Positions 21,916 through 33,688 of a DNA stretch of 64,000 nt are shown in pieces (the first letter of the stretch is position 1; every line of letters begins with the position of its first letter). The position numbers were made by a program, and so were the translations under genes. The stretch covers positions 1 to 64,000 of the forward strand of contig VDMD01000102.1 of the NCBI GenBank assembly GCA_007026445.1, written 5' to 3'. Source of the DNA: Schizophyllum amplum. Lineage: Eukaryota; Basidiomycota; Agaricomycetes; Agaricales; Schizophyllaceae. A model generated the notes under the pieces. That model did no database searches and was not told the DNA's origin. It saw only the letters and a program-made list of their open reading frames with translations.

Positions 21916-24007
21916 ATGGCCGCCACATCGTTGAAGTACACCGACATCAATGAGATACCCAAGGCGCGTAGGCGGTTGGGACCGCAAGCTATGCTGCTGC
22001 TGACAAGCTTTGATCCTGAGAACAGATTCACGCGAAGCTGAGGGGCGACATTCGATGCGGGGCAAAACTCAGCCTCTATCGTACAGGAGACATCAGCTCT
22101 TACAGCTCGCGCGCCATGAGTGCGCTCCCTATCAGTTTGATCTTGTGTTGGTATTCATTCTCGTCCAGTCCAGGAGAATGCCGAGGCCATGCAGGATGCC
22201 ATCTTCAGGGATTACGGAAAGCAGAAGCTCGAGGTCGTCATCGGCGAACTCAGCCCGCTGTATCCGCGTGCATTAACGCGGCTAACAAGCTTGAGGAGTG
22301 GGCCAAGCCAGAGAAGCCTGTTGTTGAGGAGTGGCGCAGTTCCTGGGATACAACCATCCACAAGGTGCCCAAGGGCGTCGCTATTATCATCTCGTGAGTT
22401 TTCATTTTCTTCATGGCGAAGCACTTTCCGATTTTCTAACGCCCAGTTGTTCAGGCCCTGGAACTATCCGTACATCATCTCTTTGGCACCCCTCGTTGGC
22501 GCTATTGCTGCTGGTTGCCCCGTTCTCCTGAAGCCCTCGGAGCACACCGCTAACGTCTCTACGCTCTACGCGGAGCTTTTCCCCAAATATCTCGACACGG
22601 ACTCTTACGCCGTTGCCAACGGTGCCATTGCCGAGACGACTTGTCTGCTCGACCTGAAGTGGGGTACGTCCTGGATTGTGATTATCAGTGCCATGCACGC
22701 GACTGACTGTCCTCCAGACCACATCTTCTTCACAGGCGAGTAACGTTCGGTGCCTGTTGTACTGTCTCTGATACCGCTGCAGGCTCGACCAGTGTCGGCC
22801 GCGTCGTCGCAGCTGCCGCCGCCAAACAACTGACTCCCGTGACCCTCGAACTCGGTATGCAGGAGCTCAGGCCCTCATCGTGATGAAGTCGCTGATATCT
22901 CCCCAGGCAGCAAGTCGCCCGTATACGTTGACGCCGAGAACACGGACATCGAACTTGCGGCCAAGCGTCTCCTTTGGGGCCGCCAGGTCAACGCGGGTCA
23001 GGTAAGCGAGCGCCGCAAGTCTTCGGTCTCATGGTTCTAACCCGACTCGGCAGCTGTGTGTCTCGCCCGACTACATCCTCGTGCCTCGCGAGCACCAGGA
23101 CGCGTTCGTTACGGCTATTCAGAAAGCGTACGCGCAGTTCTACCCGAACGGCGCTCTGGACTCGACGTCGACCCTGACGGGCGTGCACCCGAGCGCACAG
23201 GGCCGCCTGAAGGACCTTATCGCGTCTACCAAGGGCGAGGTAGTCGCTGGTGGCAAGGAGGGCGCGGGCAAAATCGAGCCGACGGTCGTGAAGAACGTCT
23301 CGCGCGATGACCCTCTTCTCAAAGGGTATGTCTTTTCCCTGCTTGATGTTTTTCTATGACTTTGGCTAACCTCGGCTCAGGGAAATATTTGGTCCCATTA
23401 TGCCCATTGTCCCCGTCGACGGACTTGAGGAGGCTATCAAGATTATCAAGTCGTACGGGACACCACTCGTCATGCACGTGTTCACCGAGAGCATGGAGAC
23501 AAGGGACAAATGTGCGTTCAGTATTTCCATTGTTCGCCTATTCTGCCGCTCATCCGTCCGCCCGCAGTCCTGTACGGCACGCAGAGCGGGACTCTCGTGC
23601 TCAACGACAGTTTTATGCAGCTCGGGAGGCACGCCATCTCTTCTCATGGATACGCAGGGACTGATGCTGACCGTCTGGACACAGTGTACGAAATGCCCTT
23701 CGGCGGCCAGGGCGAGTCCGGATGTAAGACCCAGTTCGATTCGGCTTATGGTTGCGGTGTGCTGACATCTACACGCAGACGGCTCATACCTCGGCAAGTA
23801 TAGCTTCGACACGTTCACGCATCAGAAGAGCTACATCAACGTTCCCTTGGCGTGCGTGTCTGCGTTTATCGTGTTTGTCGTTTGGCTGATGAGGTTTTCC
23901 CCGCTCACAGTGCGGAGCCGTTCCTCGGGTACCGTTACCCACCGTACACGGAGGAGGCGTACAACTTCTTCGCTGCGGGCACGTTCCAGAAAATCCCTGA
24001 CAACTGA
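21916..24007 (+). CDS. Aldehyde dehydrogenase, ALDH3 / fatty-aldehyde type
   Basis: NAD(P)-dependent oxidation of an aldehyde to the acid. Exons in order: MAATSLKYTDINEIPK; RRHQLLQLAR; DAIFRDYGKQKLEVVIGELS; SWDTTIHKVPKGVAIIIS; PWNYPYIISLAPLVGAIAAG with CPVLLKPSEHT (ALDH3 cofactor region); DHIFFTG and GSTSVGRVVAAAAAKQLT; VTLELGGKSPVYVD-type segment, written here GSKSPVYVDAENTDIELAAK; GRQVNAGQ joined to LCVSPDYILVP, which contains the catalytic Cys; EIFGPIMPIVPVDGLEEAI; FGGQGESG; and YSFDTFTHQKSYI, the ALDH3 C-terminal signature. The final exon ends FFAGTFQKIPDN-like (AAGTFQKIPDN). At least ten introns. One extra base near 22060 shifts RGDIRCG into GKTQPLSYRR. The missing TM anchor suggests a soluble enzyme. 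Neighbours suggest use in a small-molecule pathway. Confidence 0.85.
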
Positions 24008-24629
24008 ATTATTCTGCCGCCGCCGCCTGTTCTGTGAACCTACGATTCTGATGAGTGAGAGGTGTCTACTTGGCGTGCGGCTGTATATCCTTATATCCAT
24101 CTCAACTATCCTTATGTGTACGACCGCGGAAATGGCCCGGAATTATACTTGTTGATTCACTGCAAGCGCCTCGCTTGTGGTAACGTGCCTCAGTATCGCA
24201 TACTGCGCAAGATGGGCATCGACGGTGACCAGCTCCAGAAGTCGAGATGGGCGATCGACGGAGTCGGTCTGGTGCTACGCCAGAGTTTCAGCTGTCGAAG
24301 TCTCTTCAGTGTACATGCACTGATGGATCCGGCCATTGAGATACGCTTTTCAACTGAGCCTGAGGCCGAGGGCGTGGCATGCGACATCCCTAGGCTGCCA
24401 CTTGTGCAGGCTACAAAGAACTAGCGATGACTAACAGCTCACCTGCCTGGTTGAGGGTTCCAGGATGCTCCAGAATACATGCCAGAGGGATGGTAATAGC
24501 AACTTGAAGCGGCCCAGAGATAGCGCAAACCAAATCCCATGACTTATGTGATAGATATCCTCTAATATGTACGACGCCCCGAAAATATCCATTATGAGGG
24601 TACAAAAAAGGAACCAGTGGATGCAAACA
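24008..24629. other. Intergenic between convergent genes
   Basis: About 620 bp containing the 3' ends of the aldehyde dehydrogenase (+) and dioxygenase-like (-) genes. The plus-strand open frame here has no recognisable similarity. Confidence 0.4.
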
Positions 24630-26134
24630 CTAATGGGTCTCCGAGAGCCTCTGAGCGAGCTGCGCTTTCAGATGCTCAACCATAGCACTTTCGTCCGGTG
24701 CGAGATCGGCGTCTACAACGGACTTGCCCGCCGTCATATTCTTTCGTTCAGGTCGTGGAACGCCTTCGTACGGCATCATGCGTCGCATGTGGCCCATGCG
24801 CCAGACCTGCATGTGATTGTAAGCTGTCAGTGTCATGTATCTTAACGGGAAGTAAAGTCCAACTCACGCGAAGCTGCGATACCATCTTCTCCAGCGCCTC
24901 GACTACCGCGGCGTCGCCTCTCTGCGAGGCCTTCGTGCGGATATCGTACTCCCGCAGGTAATTGAGCCAGTTGCGCTGCGCCGAGGGCAGATGCAGCGCC
25001 TCAACCTCTTCGGTCGGCCAGGGCCGGATCCCGAGAAAGGAGTCGAGCACGCGGATGACCAGCGACAGGCCCCCAGACACGCCATCCGTCCCATCCAGCG
25101 TCCAGCCATGGAAGCCTTGAGTGTACGCCATCCACAGCGGCGTGGATAGATTCTCATCCTTGAGGTTGTCGTAGAAGAAGCGCAGCACGTCGCGCAAGAT
25201 CTCGCCCGCCGCAGCAAGTGCGCGCAGCGTCCCGGCGCTGTCGCCGGTGTCTAGCCGTCCAATGGAGAGCGCCATCAGGCGGTACATCGGCATGGCCTGG
25301 TGGACACCGTTAGCACGCAACGTGCGAGCGGCACGCCAGAGTGCTGCGCACCTTCTCCTCCATTGCGTAAAACATGCGCGAGTTCCACTGCTCGGTCTTG
25401 AGGTGGACGCCGGGGAGGGCGGCGTTGACGGGGAAGTGAAGGGTCAAGGGCTCGCTGTAGTTGGCGTAGACGTTGGAGGTGAGGTTGCCGCCGGAGGATG
25501 TGACGCCGTAGCGCTGCTGGAGGGCCACCCATGGCAGTTGGAGTTGTTCCGGGAATGTGAGAGTCAGCTCATTTTGAGCTTCGCGGACAATTGGTACGAC
25601 GCCCCAGCTGCAAGCACTGTCAGAATGAAGGGGAGGGCTTACGTGGCCCTGGCGCACCGGTACGCGTGTCTCAAGAAACCGATGCAGGCGAAGAACCCCA
25701 TCCATGCAGGTGGAGGGAATGCTCTCTCGTCGGACAGAAGGGCATCTTCAACGGAGTCTAGGTCTATTCTTTGGCTGAGAAGAGTGCTGAGGCGGTCGCG
25801 GAAGGCATCGATGGAAAGGCGGTTTTGCTCGTCATCCAAACACGACTCGGCTACGGTCATGTGGGGCGCGACTTCATGGTAGATGGCTTCATACGGACGT
25901 AGACAAAACGGCCAAGTGTCTTCGTATGTTGCGCGAGGGGGCCAACTGCGAGAGGCTCAGAGGTAGCAAGGCATCTCAAAGGTAGAAAGCGCACCAGCCC
26001 CCGCCACCGACTTCTACGAGCTCCGTGAGGCGCGCGACCGCTTCGTGATCACATTTCCCAACGAGTCTCTCAACATTGTCCGCGGTGAGAACTTCTTCGC
26101 GGGGCGCCCAGAAGGAATACAAGTAGGAAAGCAT
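24630..26134 (-). CDS. Indoleamine 2,3-dioxygenase-like haem protein
   Basis: The IDO superfamily opens indole rings; classical members convert tryptophan to N-formylkynurenine. The first exon runs from MLSYLYSFWAPREEVLTADN; a 48-nt intron joins it in frame to WPPRATYEDTWPFCLRPYEA. Then ERAFPPPAWMGFFACIGFLR with HAYR, a 50-nt intron, and WGVVPIVREAQNELTL (the IDO HAYxWG motif); YGVTSSGGNLTSNVYANYSE; MEEK, an intron with a GCTAAC branch site, then AMPMYRLMALSIG; MAYTQGFHGWTLDG; DGVSGGLSLVIRVLDSFLG, matching the IDO SGGxSxxxxxxDxxLG block; and VWRMGHMRRMMPYE, where His matches the proximal haem ligand. It departs from canonical IDO by lacking the GGSAGQSS and C-terminal KGTGGTD sequences, so the substrate may differ from tryptophan. 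An in-frame TGA sits just before the chosen ATG. PrnB-like relatives are an alternative assignment. Confidence 0.7.
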
Positions 26135-26989
26135 TGCAGAAGCCAGCGGGCTTCACGAGCGCTTCGGATAAGTTGTTATGAAGACGAGGTGGCGCAACAG
26201 CTGACTGACTTCTTCAGTGTTGTAGAACGGCGGTACCGGTTCGAGCTCGAGGCTCCAGACGCGTGCTCGAAACGAGCCCTAAGCAATCATTGTCGAAGTG
26301 CCCGGCACAGCTGTTTGATTCGCAGTTCGGGGGACTGCGGGTTGGCGGCATGTGTTGCGAGCGATCTGCAGTGATTTCGCAGGGCCCTGCATGAGATCCG
26401 CAAGCGTCTGCGGCGGGCTGAGCTTGAAGCCAACCTCCGTCTGATGGACGCGCTGGTCAAGGCGAGGTTCAATTGAACCGAGATCAAAAAGCCTGGGAAA
26501 ATGGAACCGAAAGGCACGTGCTGCAAGTAAACAGCCACGCGGAGCGGAAGCTTTTCCATTCATTTCGCAATCAGCGCCCTTGTCCACAACTTTCAAACTT
26601 GTTGCTTCCTCCGAATCACTTGAAGTTCCCGCCCGCTGCCGCGCCTTCTCATCTGAGCTGCTTATGGAACCCGGCGAACTGCGATGCGTCTGGGGATGTC
26701 CGCAGATGACGGGGCACAGGAAGGTTATGCAGACGCCGCGGCCCGTCTCGCAGACACCTCGCACACAAAGAAGCAAAGAGAATCATGATATGTGCTGATA
26801 TGAGAGATCTCAAGGGACGGACTTGCAAAGGCTGAGCGTCAGTGTGCCGTGCGTTTGTCATCCCAGGCTGTGACCTCAGCGCGGGCGAGCTCTGTGGAAG
26901 CTTGCCTCCTCCCTCGACACGGATACGGGTCTCAGCTGCCGCCCTCTAGGACTTTCCTATCTCGGCACCCCCCAGCAACGCTCTGCACC
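26135..26989. other. Divergent intergenic region, dioxygenase-like / MFS
   Basis: About 855 bp between the start codons of two divergent genes. Open frames on both strands are biased shadows without recognisable domains. No clear TATA box or repeat. Confidence 0.4.
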
Positions 26990-29034
26990 ATGAGCCGACT
27001 TGATGACGGAACACTAGAGAAGTCCCTTGAGCCTCTGTCGTACGCCACGCCCTCCGTAGCAGGTCCGGAGGATGCCAAGGACCAACAGGGCGACTCGACA
27101 ACGTCTTCGAAGGTTGATCTTCAGACAGCTGAAGATGACTCGTTTCCTTGCGGTCGTTGGAAGGCCTGGTTCACTGGTGCGTATCGTCAACAACAATCCT
27201 GCACGATGTAGCTCACTTGTCCTGCAGTCATCGGCGCTTTCCTGATCCAGTTCTACGTCGTCGGGATCGTACGTGGCGCGCGCTTCCCATGTATGCCGAT
27301 GGCTTACGATGGATCGTGCTCATCATCCAGCTCACCGGCTTCGGCGTCTTCCAAGAGTACTACAGCACGGAATGGCTGCCAGGCTACAGTGCGTCATCTG
27401 TCAGCTGGATCGGCGGCGTGCAGTACTTTTTCGAGCTGGGGTTGGGTCCGGTGGCCGGCAGGCTGTGCGTCAGCAAAGCGCTTTTGGTGTGGTGGAGGTT
27501 CGCTGACGACAGTTGCAGGTATGACGAGGGCTATGGGCGCCTGTCAACCCTGATCGGCTCGTTCCTGTCGATGTTCAGGTGAGTAGTGCTTCAGGCGCTC
27601 CATATATGATGCTGACGATGTTTTCAGCTTCTTCATGCTGTCTCTAGTTCAACAGGATCAGTACTACCAAGTACCTTTCTATGTCTCCTCGTTGAAGTAA
27701 TCATCCCTAATCTGCGCATCAGGTCTTCCTCGTGCAAGGCGTGGGCATGGGCCTCGGGCTTATGTTCGTCTTCGGCACGACCATGACGATGGTCTCGCAG
27801 CACTTCAAGCGGCAACGGGGTCTCGCGATGGTACGCCAACTCATCAGACATCACTCTACCAACGCTCACACTGTTCACTCACAGGGCATTGTTGCCGCGA
27901 GCGCGCCTTTGGGATCCATCATGTACACAAGTAAGTCCGGATGATGAGGTTCAATGACACGAGCACAGCGTTGACCCACGACCCAGTTCTTCTGAACCAC
28001 CTGTTCCACGGCCCTATCGGGTTCGCGTGGGGCATGCGCTACGTCGCGTTCGCCACCCTCGGCTGCTTCGTCGTCGGCAATCTCATGCTGCACAGCCCTG
28101 TCAAGGGTCTCCGAGAGAAGGCAAAAGAGAGGCGCGCGCTAAAGAAGCTCGCGGCACGCAAGACGGACCCGGAGGGCGCGACGTACTCGAATGATACTAC
28201 AACGACTCCCCTCGCCGAAGCGCCCCTCTGGGACGCGCCCTTCGTCCTCACCATGATCAGCGCATTCCTATGGTCCCTCGGTGCCACCCCGCCCAACTTC
28301 TATATGCAGCTGTATGCGGAGATGCACGGCGTGAACGAGCAGCTTTGCTTTTACTCGTTCGCTATACTCAGCTTTGCCAGCATTTTCGGGCGGATTGTGC
28401 CCGGGTGGATGGCAGACCGGTGGGGCGCGGCGAATGTCTTTATTCCCAGTCTTGGCATGGTCGGTGAGTGAAGCCGGCTAGTGTTTGCATTTTATTGCTC
28501 ATCTTGTATCCACAGCTCTGATTAGTTTCGCGATGTTTGGTTGCGGGAATGCTGCGGGCTTGGTCGTGTTTGCCCTTATGTGCGTCCGGCTTCACGTGTT
28601 TTGAGCGTTCACTCACGGTTTTGCCGCGTCGCCCAGCTTTGGCTATTTCTTCGGCACAGTTATTGCCATGTACATGCCCATGGTCGCCTCCATGACGCCT
28701 GCGGGCACGAACATAGGGTGCGCTCTCCTAGATCTTGCGAACCATGATTTTGCCTTATACCCTTCCAGCCGCAGACTCGGCGTGTCGCTGACTCCCGTGG
28801 GCATCGGCTCCTTCGTCGGTCCACCAATCGCAGGTGCCATTCTCGGGCCCAACTACGACTGGTGGAAGACCATTGTATTTTCAGGAGTGAGTCTCGCGGC
28901 TGAGGCGCTTTACATACTGGCTGACTGATGCGCCTCTCTAGATTATGGTCTCAGGTGCCTGCGTCTTCAACGTCGCCGCTCTGATCATCCATCGACAGCG
29001 CCAAACTCGCGCCATGCCAGGCGTGAAGGCCTAA
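26990..29034 (+). CDS. MFS monocarboxylate-transporter-like permease
   Basis: Fungal member of the monocarboxylate porter (MCH/MCT) family. The hydrophilic N-terminus MSRLDDGTLEKSLEPLSYAT precedes the WKAWFTG membrane entry. TM segments and motifs: VIGAFLIQFYVVG; FGVFQEYYSTEWLPGYSASS, a family signature (FGVFQxYY); SWIGGVQYFFELGLGPVAG; FLVQGVGMGLGLMFVFGTT; GIVAASAPLGSIMYT; GFAWGMRYVAFATLGCFVVG. A long central cytoplasmic loop follows (KERRALKKLAARKTDPEG). The second half has FVLTMISAFLWSLGATPPNF, ILSFASIFGRIVPGWMADRWG, VASMTPAGTNIG, SLTPVGIGSFVGPPIAGAIL and VSGACVFNVAALIIHRQRQ. About ten introns. It probably moves a carboxylate or aromatic acid across the plasma membrane. Placed beside the dioxygenase-like and dehydrogenase genes it could move a pathway substrate or product. 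No frame break was found. Confidence 0.85.
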
Positions 29035-29417
29035 CGCATGAGCGGATGGCCGCGTCGCTCTCCGGTCTGAGTTCTCTCACATTATAGTTCGCTGACGTCC
29101 TGGAGATTATACTACTTTATTCTGTGTAGCCTTGACTCTCTTAGAAGAATTGTATCATAAGGGTCGAGACATTCCTGATCTTCGGCAACCAAGGAAGAAT
29201 CTGACTGTGGGCTGCCGGAGTCGACGAAGAGATAACGCGTCTGGTCCATGAAGCGCTGACGCCAAGCACCTAATCCACGTCGCAGTCTACAAACTGTGAA
29301 TTGATGCTTATACTGTATCATCATCCAACACGCCAATCCGAATGTCCCAATATCCGGTGGATGACTTCACCAACAGCCATGTCACCGACGAGAACTGCCA
29401 TAGGTGCACCCACAACT
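29035..29417. other. Intergenic between convergent genes
   Basis: About 380 bp holding the 3' ends of the MFS gene (+) and the CtIP-like gene (-). I see nothing else. Confidence 0.4.
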
Positions 29418-31855
29418 TCACCGCCTCCGATACCGCCCGCCCTCCTTCCTCGCCTCCGTGTCCACCACGCGCATCTTGTCCCGGTGCATCTCGCGCGCGC
29501 GCTCATTGATGTCCGCCGCCTCCTGCGTACTCGGGAAGCCGATCTCCCAGTAACTCGGTGGCGTCTTTGCCCTCGCCCACTGCTGGCGGTGGCGCGAGAT
29601 CGTCTGCCGGTGCGCCTGTATGTCCTCCTTTGCTTGCAGGTCGTCATCGTCGCGATGGCCGCAGCGCGGGTGGTGTCTCGCGGCTGACTTCGTCGGCGAG
29701 CGCCACAGAGGTTGTTGCAGCCGCGAGGGCAGTGGTCCAACGGCCTCGTAGTACTGGACATGATTTGTTAGATGCTGCTGTGAGGGAGAACTGAAAAAGG
29801 CAGCGCGAAGAACAACCGACGAGGGAGTGGACTTCCCGCACAATTAAGTAACAACTTGACACCCTCATGGCGACAGCGCCCGTTTCCCGGCAACACTAAA
29901 CTAGCGAAGCCACTTACCTCACAACAACACTCGCAGTCCGTTGCCTCCAGCTGCCGGCGCGCCTCCTTCCCCCGTACGACCTCCTCGAACTGATAGTCGG
30001 CACCACCGTTCCTGCTCCGGTCGATCTCATACATGGCGTTGATGGTCGTGTCTGCAGAGGTGTCGTGCGCAGAGTCGAGTGTGGTGTCGCTGCAGACGAC
30101 GTCAGCCATCTTCAGCGAACATCAATCAGGTAGACAACGCAATCATAGACAACAAAATATCACGCCAGCGAGGACTATTCACAACGAATACCATGCAAGC
30201 AAACATCATGACGACAGAAGACTCACGCAGCATCCCTCTCCTTGCCGTACCGCCCACGGCCTTTATATCGCGAGTAGTCCGTCTCCGCCGTCGACGTTGA
30301 GGCAGCAGCCTTGCCCTTGCCCTTGTTATCGGGCTGCATGGTCTTGCTGTCATCGTTGAATTCGCTCTTGACCGTTGCTAACCCCCTGACCGTCGGCGAT
30401 TCCTTGACCATAGGCGATTTCTTGACCCTCGGCGATCCCTTCACTATCGGCGACAACCCCTCTAGAGCACGCACCCTCGGCGCCCCATCGCTGACGCGCC
30501 GAATCTTCCTTGGCGGTTCGTCCGGATGCCCCGTTGTTTCCGTCGGCATACGGGCTCGAGCATCGGGTCCGATGTCGCTGCGGCGACGCGATTTGTCTTT
30601 GTCGTTGCGGTGAGATGATTTCGTTCGCGATGGGCTTCCAGGTAAGAGCGCCTCGTAGGGCTCGACTTTGGGCAGTCGAGACGGACCAGCGGTTGACGAC
30701 GAATTCGTGTCGAGGATGATGGATGAGTCCGGTACCAGGATGACAGGCGAGTGCGACGGGAAATCCACCGTGATGGATGGGGATTGTGGCTGATGAAGAG
30801 GAATAGATGGCCGGTCGAGGGGAGCAGGCGGCTGTCCATAAATTTCAGGTCGCGGGGCTTTCCTGCTGCAAAGGTTAGCTGAGCTTTGAATAGCAGCGGC
30901 GTCAATGCTTGCCTCTTGGGTGTGCTCAATGTGAAGGTTGGGACAGTAGTTGCAGATGTTAGTGTGCGGGTTGGAAACGTGGGGCGCGGCGCGGTGTTCT
31001 CCCTGTCACCCAGTGGCATGCGGGGTTTCTTGTCCTTTGTCTGTACGCGCCTACGCTGATCAACCTCGTCTACTGCCGCCACTGTGAAGAAGAGTTCGTC
31101 AGATACCATGAGACGCAGCGAAGTGTGGCACGCCACGCACCAAAGCCAGCACCCATCACGTCGTCCAGGTCTTCCACATTGAGCAGCCCCTTCAGACTGT
31201 CCGCGTCCCCTCCCCCCGTTGTTTCTTCCTTGATATCGCGCCGACGTTTGAGCACATTCTGCGTAGCCTGGCGCGCGTCTGTCTCGTCGCCCCGTATGAA
31301 TCGCAGATGCGCCTTCATCTTCGCGTAATCCTTCTTGTACCGCTCCTGCGCGCGCGCAAATGTATTCTGCACGTCATCGAGCCGTGCCTGCAGCGCAGAA
31401 AGCTCCTGCTCATGATGGCAAGTGTCGCTATGAGATGGCATCTCGATCAGCATTATCCTGCCACCTGTCGGCGGACCAACGCACCTGCACCTGAGGTCCT
31501 TCCCCTGCTCCTGTTGCTCCCACAGTGCTCTATCCTCCTCCAGTACCTCAATACGTGCGTTAGCGCGCTCGAGTGCGCGCTCCTTCTCTTCGAGTCGCGC
31601 GAGGGCCTGCTCGTACGTCTCCTCCACCTCTGCGTTGGCGAGCTGATACTCCCCATCCGCGAGGTCCTCAAAGCCCAGCCGTCGAGCAAAGCGGTCCGCA
31701 CGCTGACGGGAGTCGTACAGCTCCTTGCGCGCTTCCTTGTATGCGGCGTCGACGTTGCGCAGCTTCGTCTCGACCTTGCGAATATCTTCCTGGTGCTTCT
31801 CTTCGATCTTCCTGTCGCGCAAGCGCAAATGCGCGCTGCTGAATCCCTCAGACAT
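29418..31855 (-). CDS. CtIP/Ctp1/Sae2-type DNA end-resection factor
   Basis: CtIP/Ctp1/Sae2 activates the Mre11 nuclease complex and starts resection of DNA double-strand breaks for homologous recombination and meiosis. The N-terminus, from MSEGFSSAHLRLRDRKIEEK, is a coiled coil of about 200 residues (ARLEEKERALERANARIEVL, LQARLDDVQNTFARAQER), matching the tetramerising coiled coil of the family. The middle is disordered and Ser/Pro-rich with an SPxVK repeat. The C-terminal Sae2 domain is clear: YQFEEVVRGKEARRQLEATD, CECCCE, YYEAVGPLPSRLQQPLWRS, then QTISRHRQQWARAKTPPSYW followed by EIGFPSTQEA. The Cys cluster and RHR…TPPxYWxxxFP are the conserved CtIP signatures. Stop at 29418-29420. The ATG at 31855 was preferred over an upstream in-frame ATG because a signal-like hydrophobic stretch before it does not fit a nuclear protein. 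Confidence 0.85.
30375..30465 (-). repeat. Tandem 18-bp repeat coding SPxVKx units in the CtIP-like gene
   Basis: Read on the minus strand, the segment codes SPIVKGSPRVKKSPMVKESP followed by TVRG: four or more copies of a six-residue unit S-P-x-V-K/R-x. On the plus strand the repeat shows as recurring GGCGAT…TTGACC blocks. The units are SP sites, potential CDK targets. Confidence 0.75.
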
Positions 31856-32386
31856 TGCTTCCCTGTATGGGAGCGCCCCAGCTTGCGCGATGATCAATAG
31901 AGAAAAGGCCACTCGGACAGTCGGACTGTGGAGTGAACAAGTTGGCAAGAGCGATGACCGGGGCCGGGGCCGCCGGGCCGCCGACGCGCCTCGTCACATG
32001 CAGGTCACGTGAAATGATCACAGTTCGAACCTCGCATTCACCAGTGACCGCCGACGGTGTCGACTCTGGAAGGCAGACACAGAGCAAGCCGCTCTCGCAC
32101 CCCAGCTGCAGAAGGAAGATATTCACTTGGTAAAGCTATTGCTGGCGAGAAGGTCGGTCTTCATCGCCTGCCACGCTCACCTTTGCTCACTGCCGAAAAG
32201 TATTCAGTGTTGTACGCGCTCTGGAGAATATCGGATTGCGAAGTATAGCGAGCACAAATAGATATGCAGCGGAAAACAACAATTACAATGCAATCCATAA
32301 CTAAGCTAAGAGTGTGGACCAGCCACAAGATCGAGAGAGGCGTAAGCAGTCGACTTGAGCCTCACAGATATCGTTTTGACCGTCCA
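31856..32386. other. Intergenic, upstream of the CtIP-like gene
   Basis: About 530 bp between two minus-strand genes: 3' end of the C2H2 gene and promoter of the CtIP-like gene. GC-rich near 31960-31990. No distinct motif recognised. Confidence 0.4.
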
Positions 32387-33688
32387 TCACGCAGGGAGGG
32401 CGTCGAGCTTGCCGGCAGCTGCCTCGAAGTCCGCGAATTTTCCGGTAACAAGTTGGAAGTCGGCTACCAAGCCGGCTGCTCGCGCGCGCTGTGAGTGCAG
32501 GACACCGCACCTCGCCGGCGGTTTGATGTGGCGCTGAATGCTGGAGACCCGTCCAAGGTGCTGCCCGCAGGCCAGGCATATACACTGTTTTGAGTTCGTG
32601 TGGGTGGCGATGTGCTTGACCCAGTCGTACGACTTGAACATCTTGCCCTTGCAGTCCGGCACGTCGCAACGAAACTCTCCTTCAACAAGCGTATGAGGTA
32701 TGTTGGTCATGCCTTCCTTGTTCCAGTCGCGGGCGTGACTCCGCAGAGCCTCGGCCGCTTCGGATGGGGTGAGGAAGGGTTTGGCCCTCTTGCGTGGCCC
32801 TTGTCCGAATGAGCGCTGAGCTCTCCGCTTCTTGAAGCTGGCCATCGGCTTGTTGGAAGTAGCCCTGCAATTGTTCGAAGTAGAGGGCCCTCGGGAGGTA
32901 GACACCTTGATGACGGCACGGCGAGGCGCACTAGCCGATGTGGACGCAACAGCGCGAGAGGGTGTGTACTCGTCGTTGTCCAGCTGGTCGTCGTCATCGT
33001 CGTAGTTGTCGCTGTCGTTGTCCAGCTCGTAGTCCTGATCGTCCGCCTCCTCCTCAACCTGGTGGTGCATGTCAGGGACCGGGTGGTCCACGTCATTGAC
33101 CTGGCTCTCCATGTCGTCGTCCTGGCCGCCCAAGTCATCTACGTGGCTATCCGTGTCATAGGACTGGCTGTCCTCTTCGTCGTCCTCGTCGGACGAGCAA
33201 TCGTCGCTGGCATTCATCATCTCGACGTCACTGTCGTCGGCAGCTGAGCTCAGCAGAGTCGCGAAGGGAGGCGGCTGAGTAGCGGAGTCTGGTGGGTGGG
33301 TAGCAGAGATGTCCGCAGCCGGCTGAGCCTCGTCCTCTCCCCAATCAATCCTCGGCACCAACGCCGCGACATGCGAGTCACCGTCAAGGGCTCGGAGCCG
33401 GCGGGGTGTACCGTCGACGAAGGCGTGGGAGACCGCACCGGGATACGCGTGGAGGTGTTCTGAAGGGAGATAGCTGAGCGAGTGGTCCTCGACGAGAATA
33501 TCGGTGCCGTAGCCGCCAGCGGGTTCCGGGCGAGTAGGAGAGTCGCCGAGGGGGCGAAAGGCGTTCTTGGTGCGTGCGTAGGTCTGGGAGAAAATTTCAG
33601 GGACGAAGTAGGTTTACAGGGAATATTAACGCACGGCGGGAGACATCCGCATTTGCTTGCGAAACCTGGGCGGGGTGGTGGGCAACAT
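32387..33688 (-). CDS. C2H2 zinc-finger protein with long acidic region
   Basis: Exon 1 codes MLPTTPPRFRKQMRMSPA; an intron with donor GTGCGT joins it in frame to TYARTKNAFRPLGDSPTRPE and GTDILVEDHSLSYLP. A long Asp/Glu region follows (DDSDVEMMNASDDCSSDEDD, DYELDNDSDNYDDDDDQLDN), then a basic patch (FKKRRAQRSFGQGPRKRAK), a likely nuclear localisation signal. The C-terminus has a C2H2 finger (CDVPDCKGKMF…WVKHIATH) and a second Cys/His cluster (CICLACGQHLGRVSSIQRHI). It is probably a nuclear DNA-binding protein; the acidic region could activate transcription or bind histones. The upstream ATG at 33688 was chosen because the frame stays open and the splice is in phase. Alternative starts are 33652 and 33646. 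Target genes unknown. Confidence 0.7.

Noticed and set aside
26045..26374. Plus-strand frame FPNESLNIVRGENFFAG as a gene or gene fragment
   Set aside because: The opposite strand gives the first exon of the IDO-like gene with a 48-nt intron in phase, which explains the open frame better.
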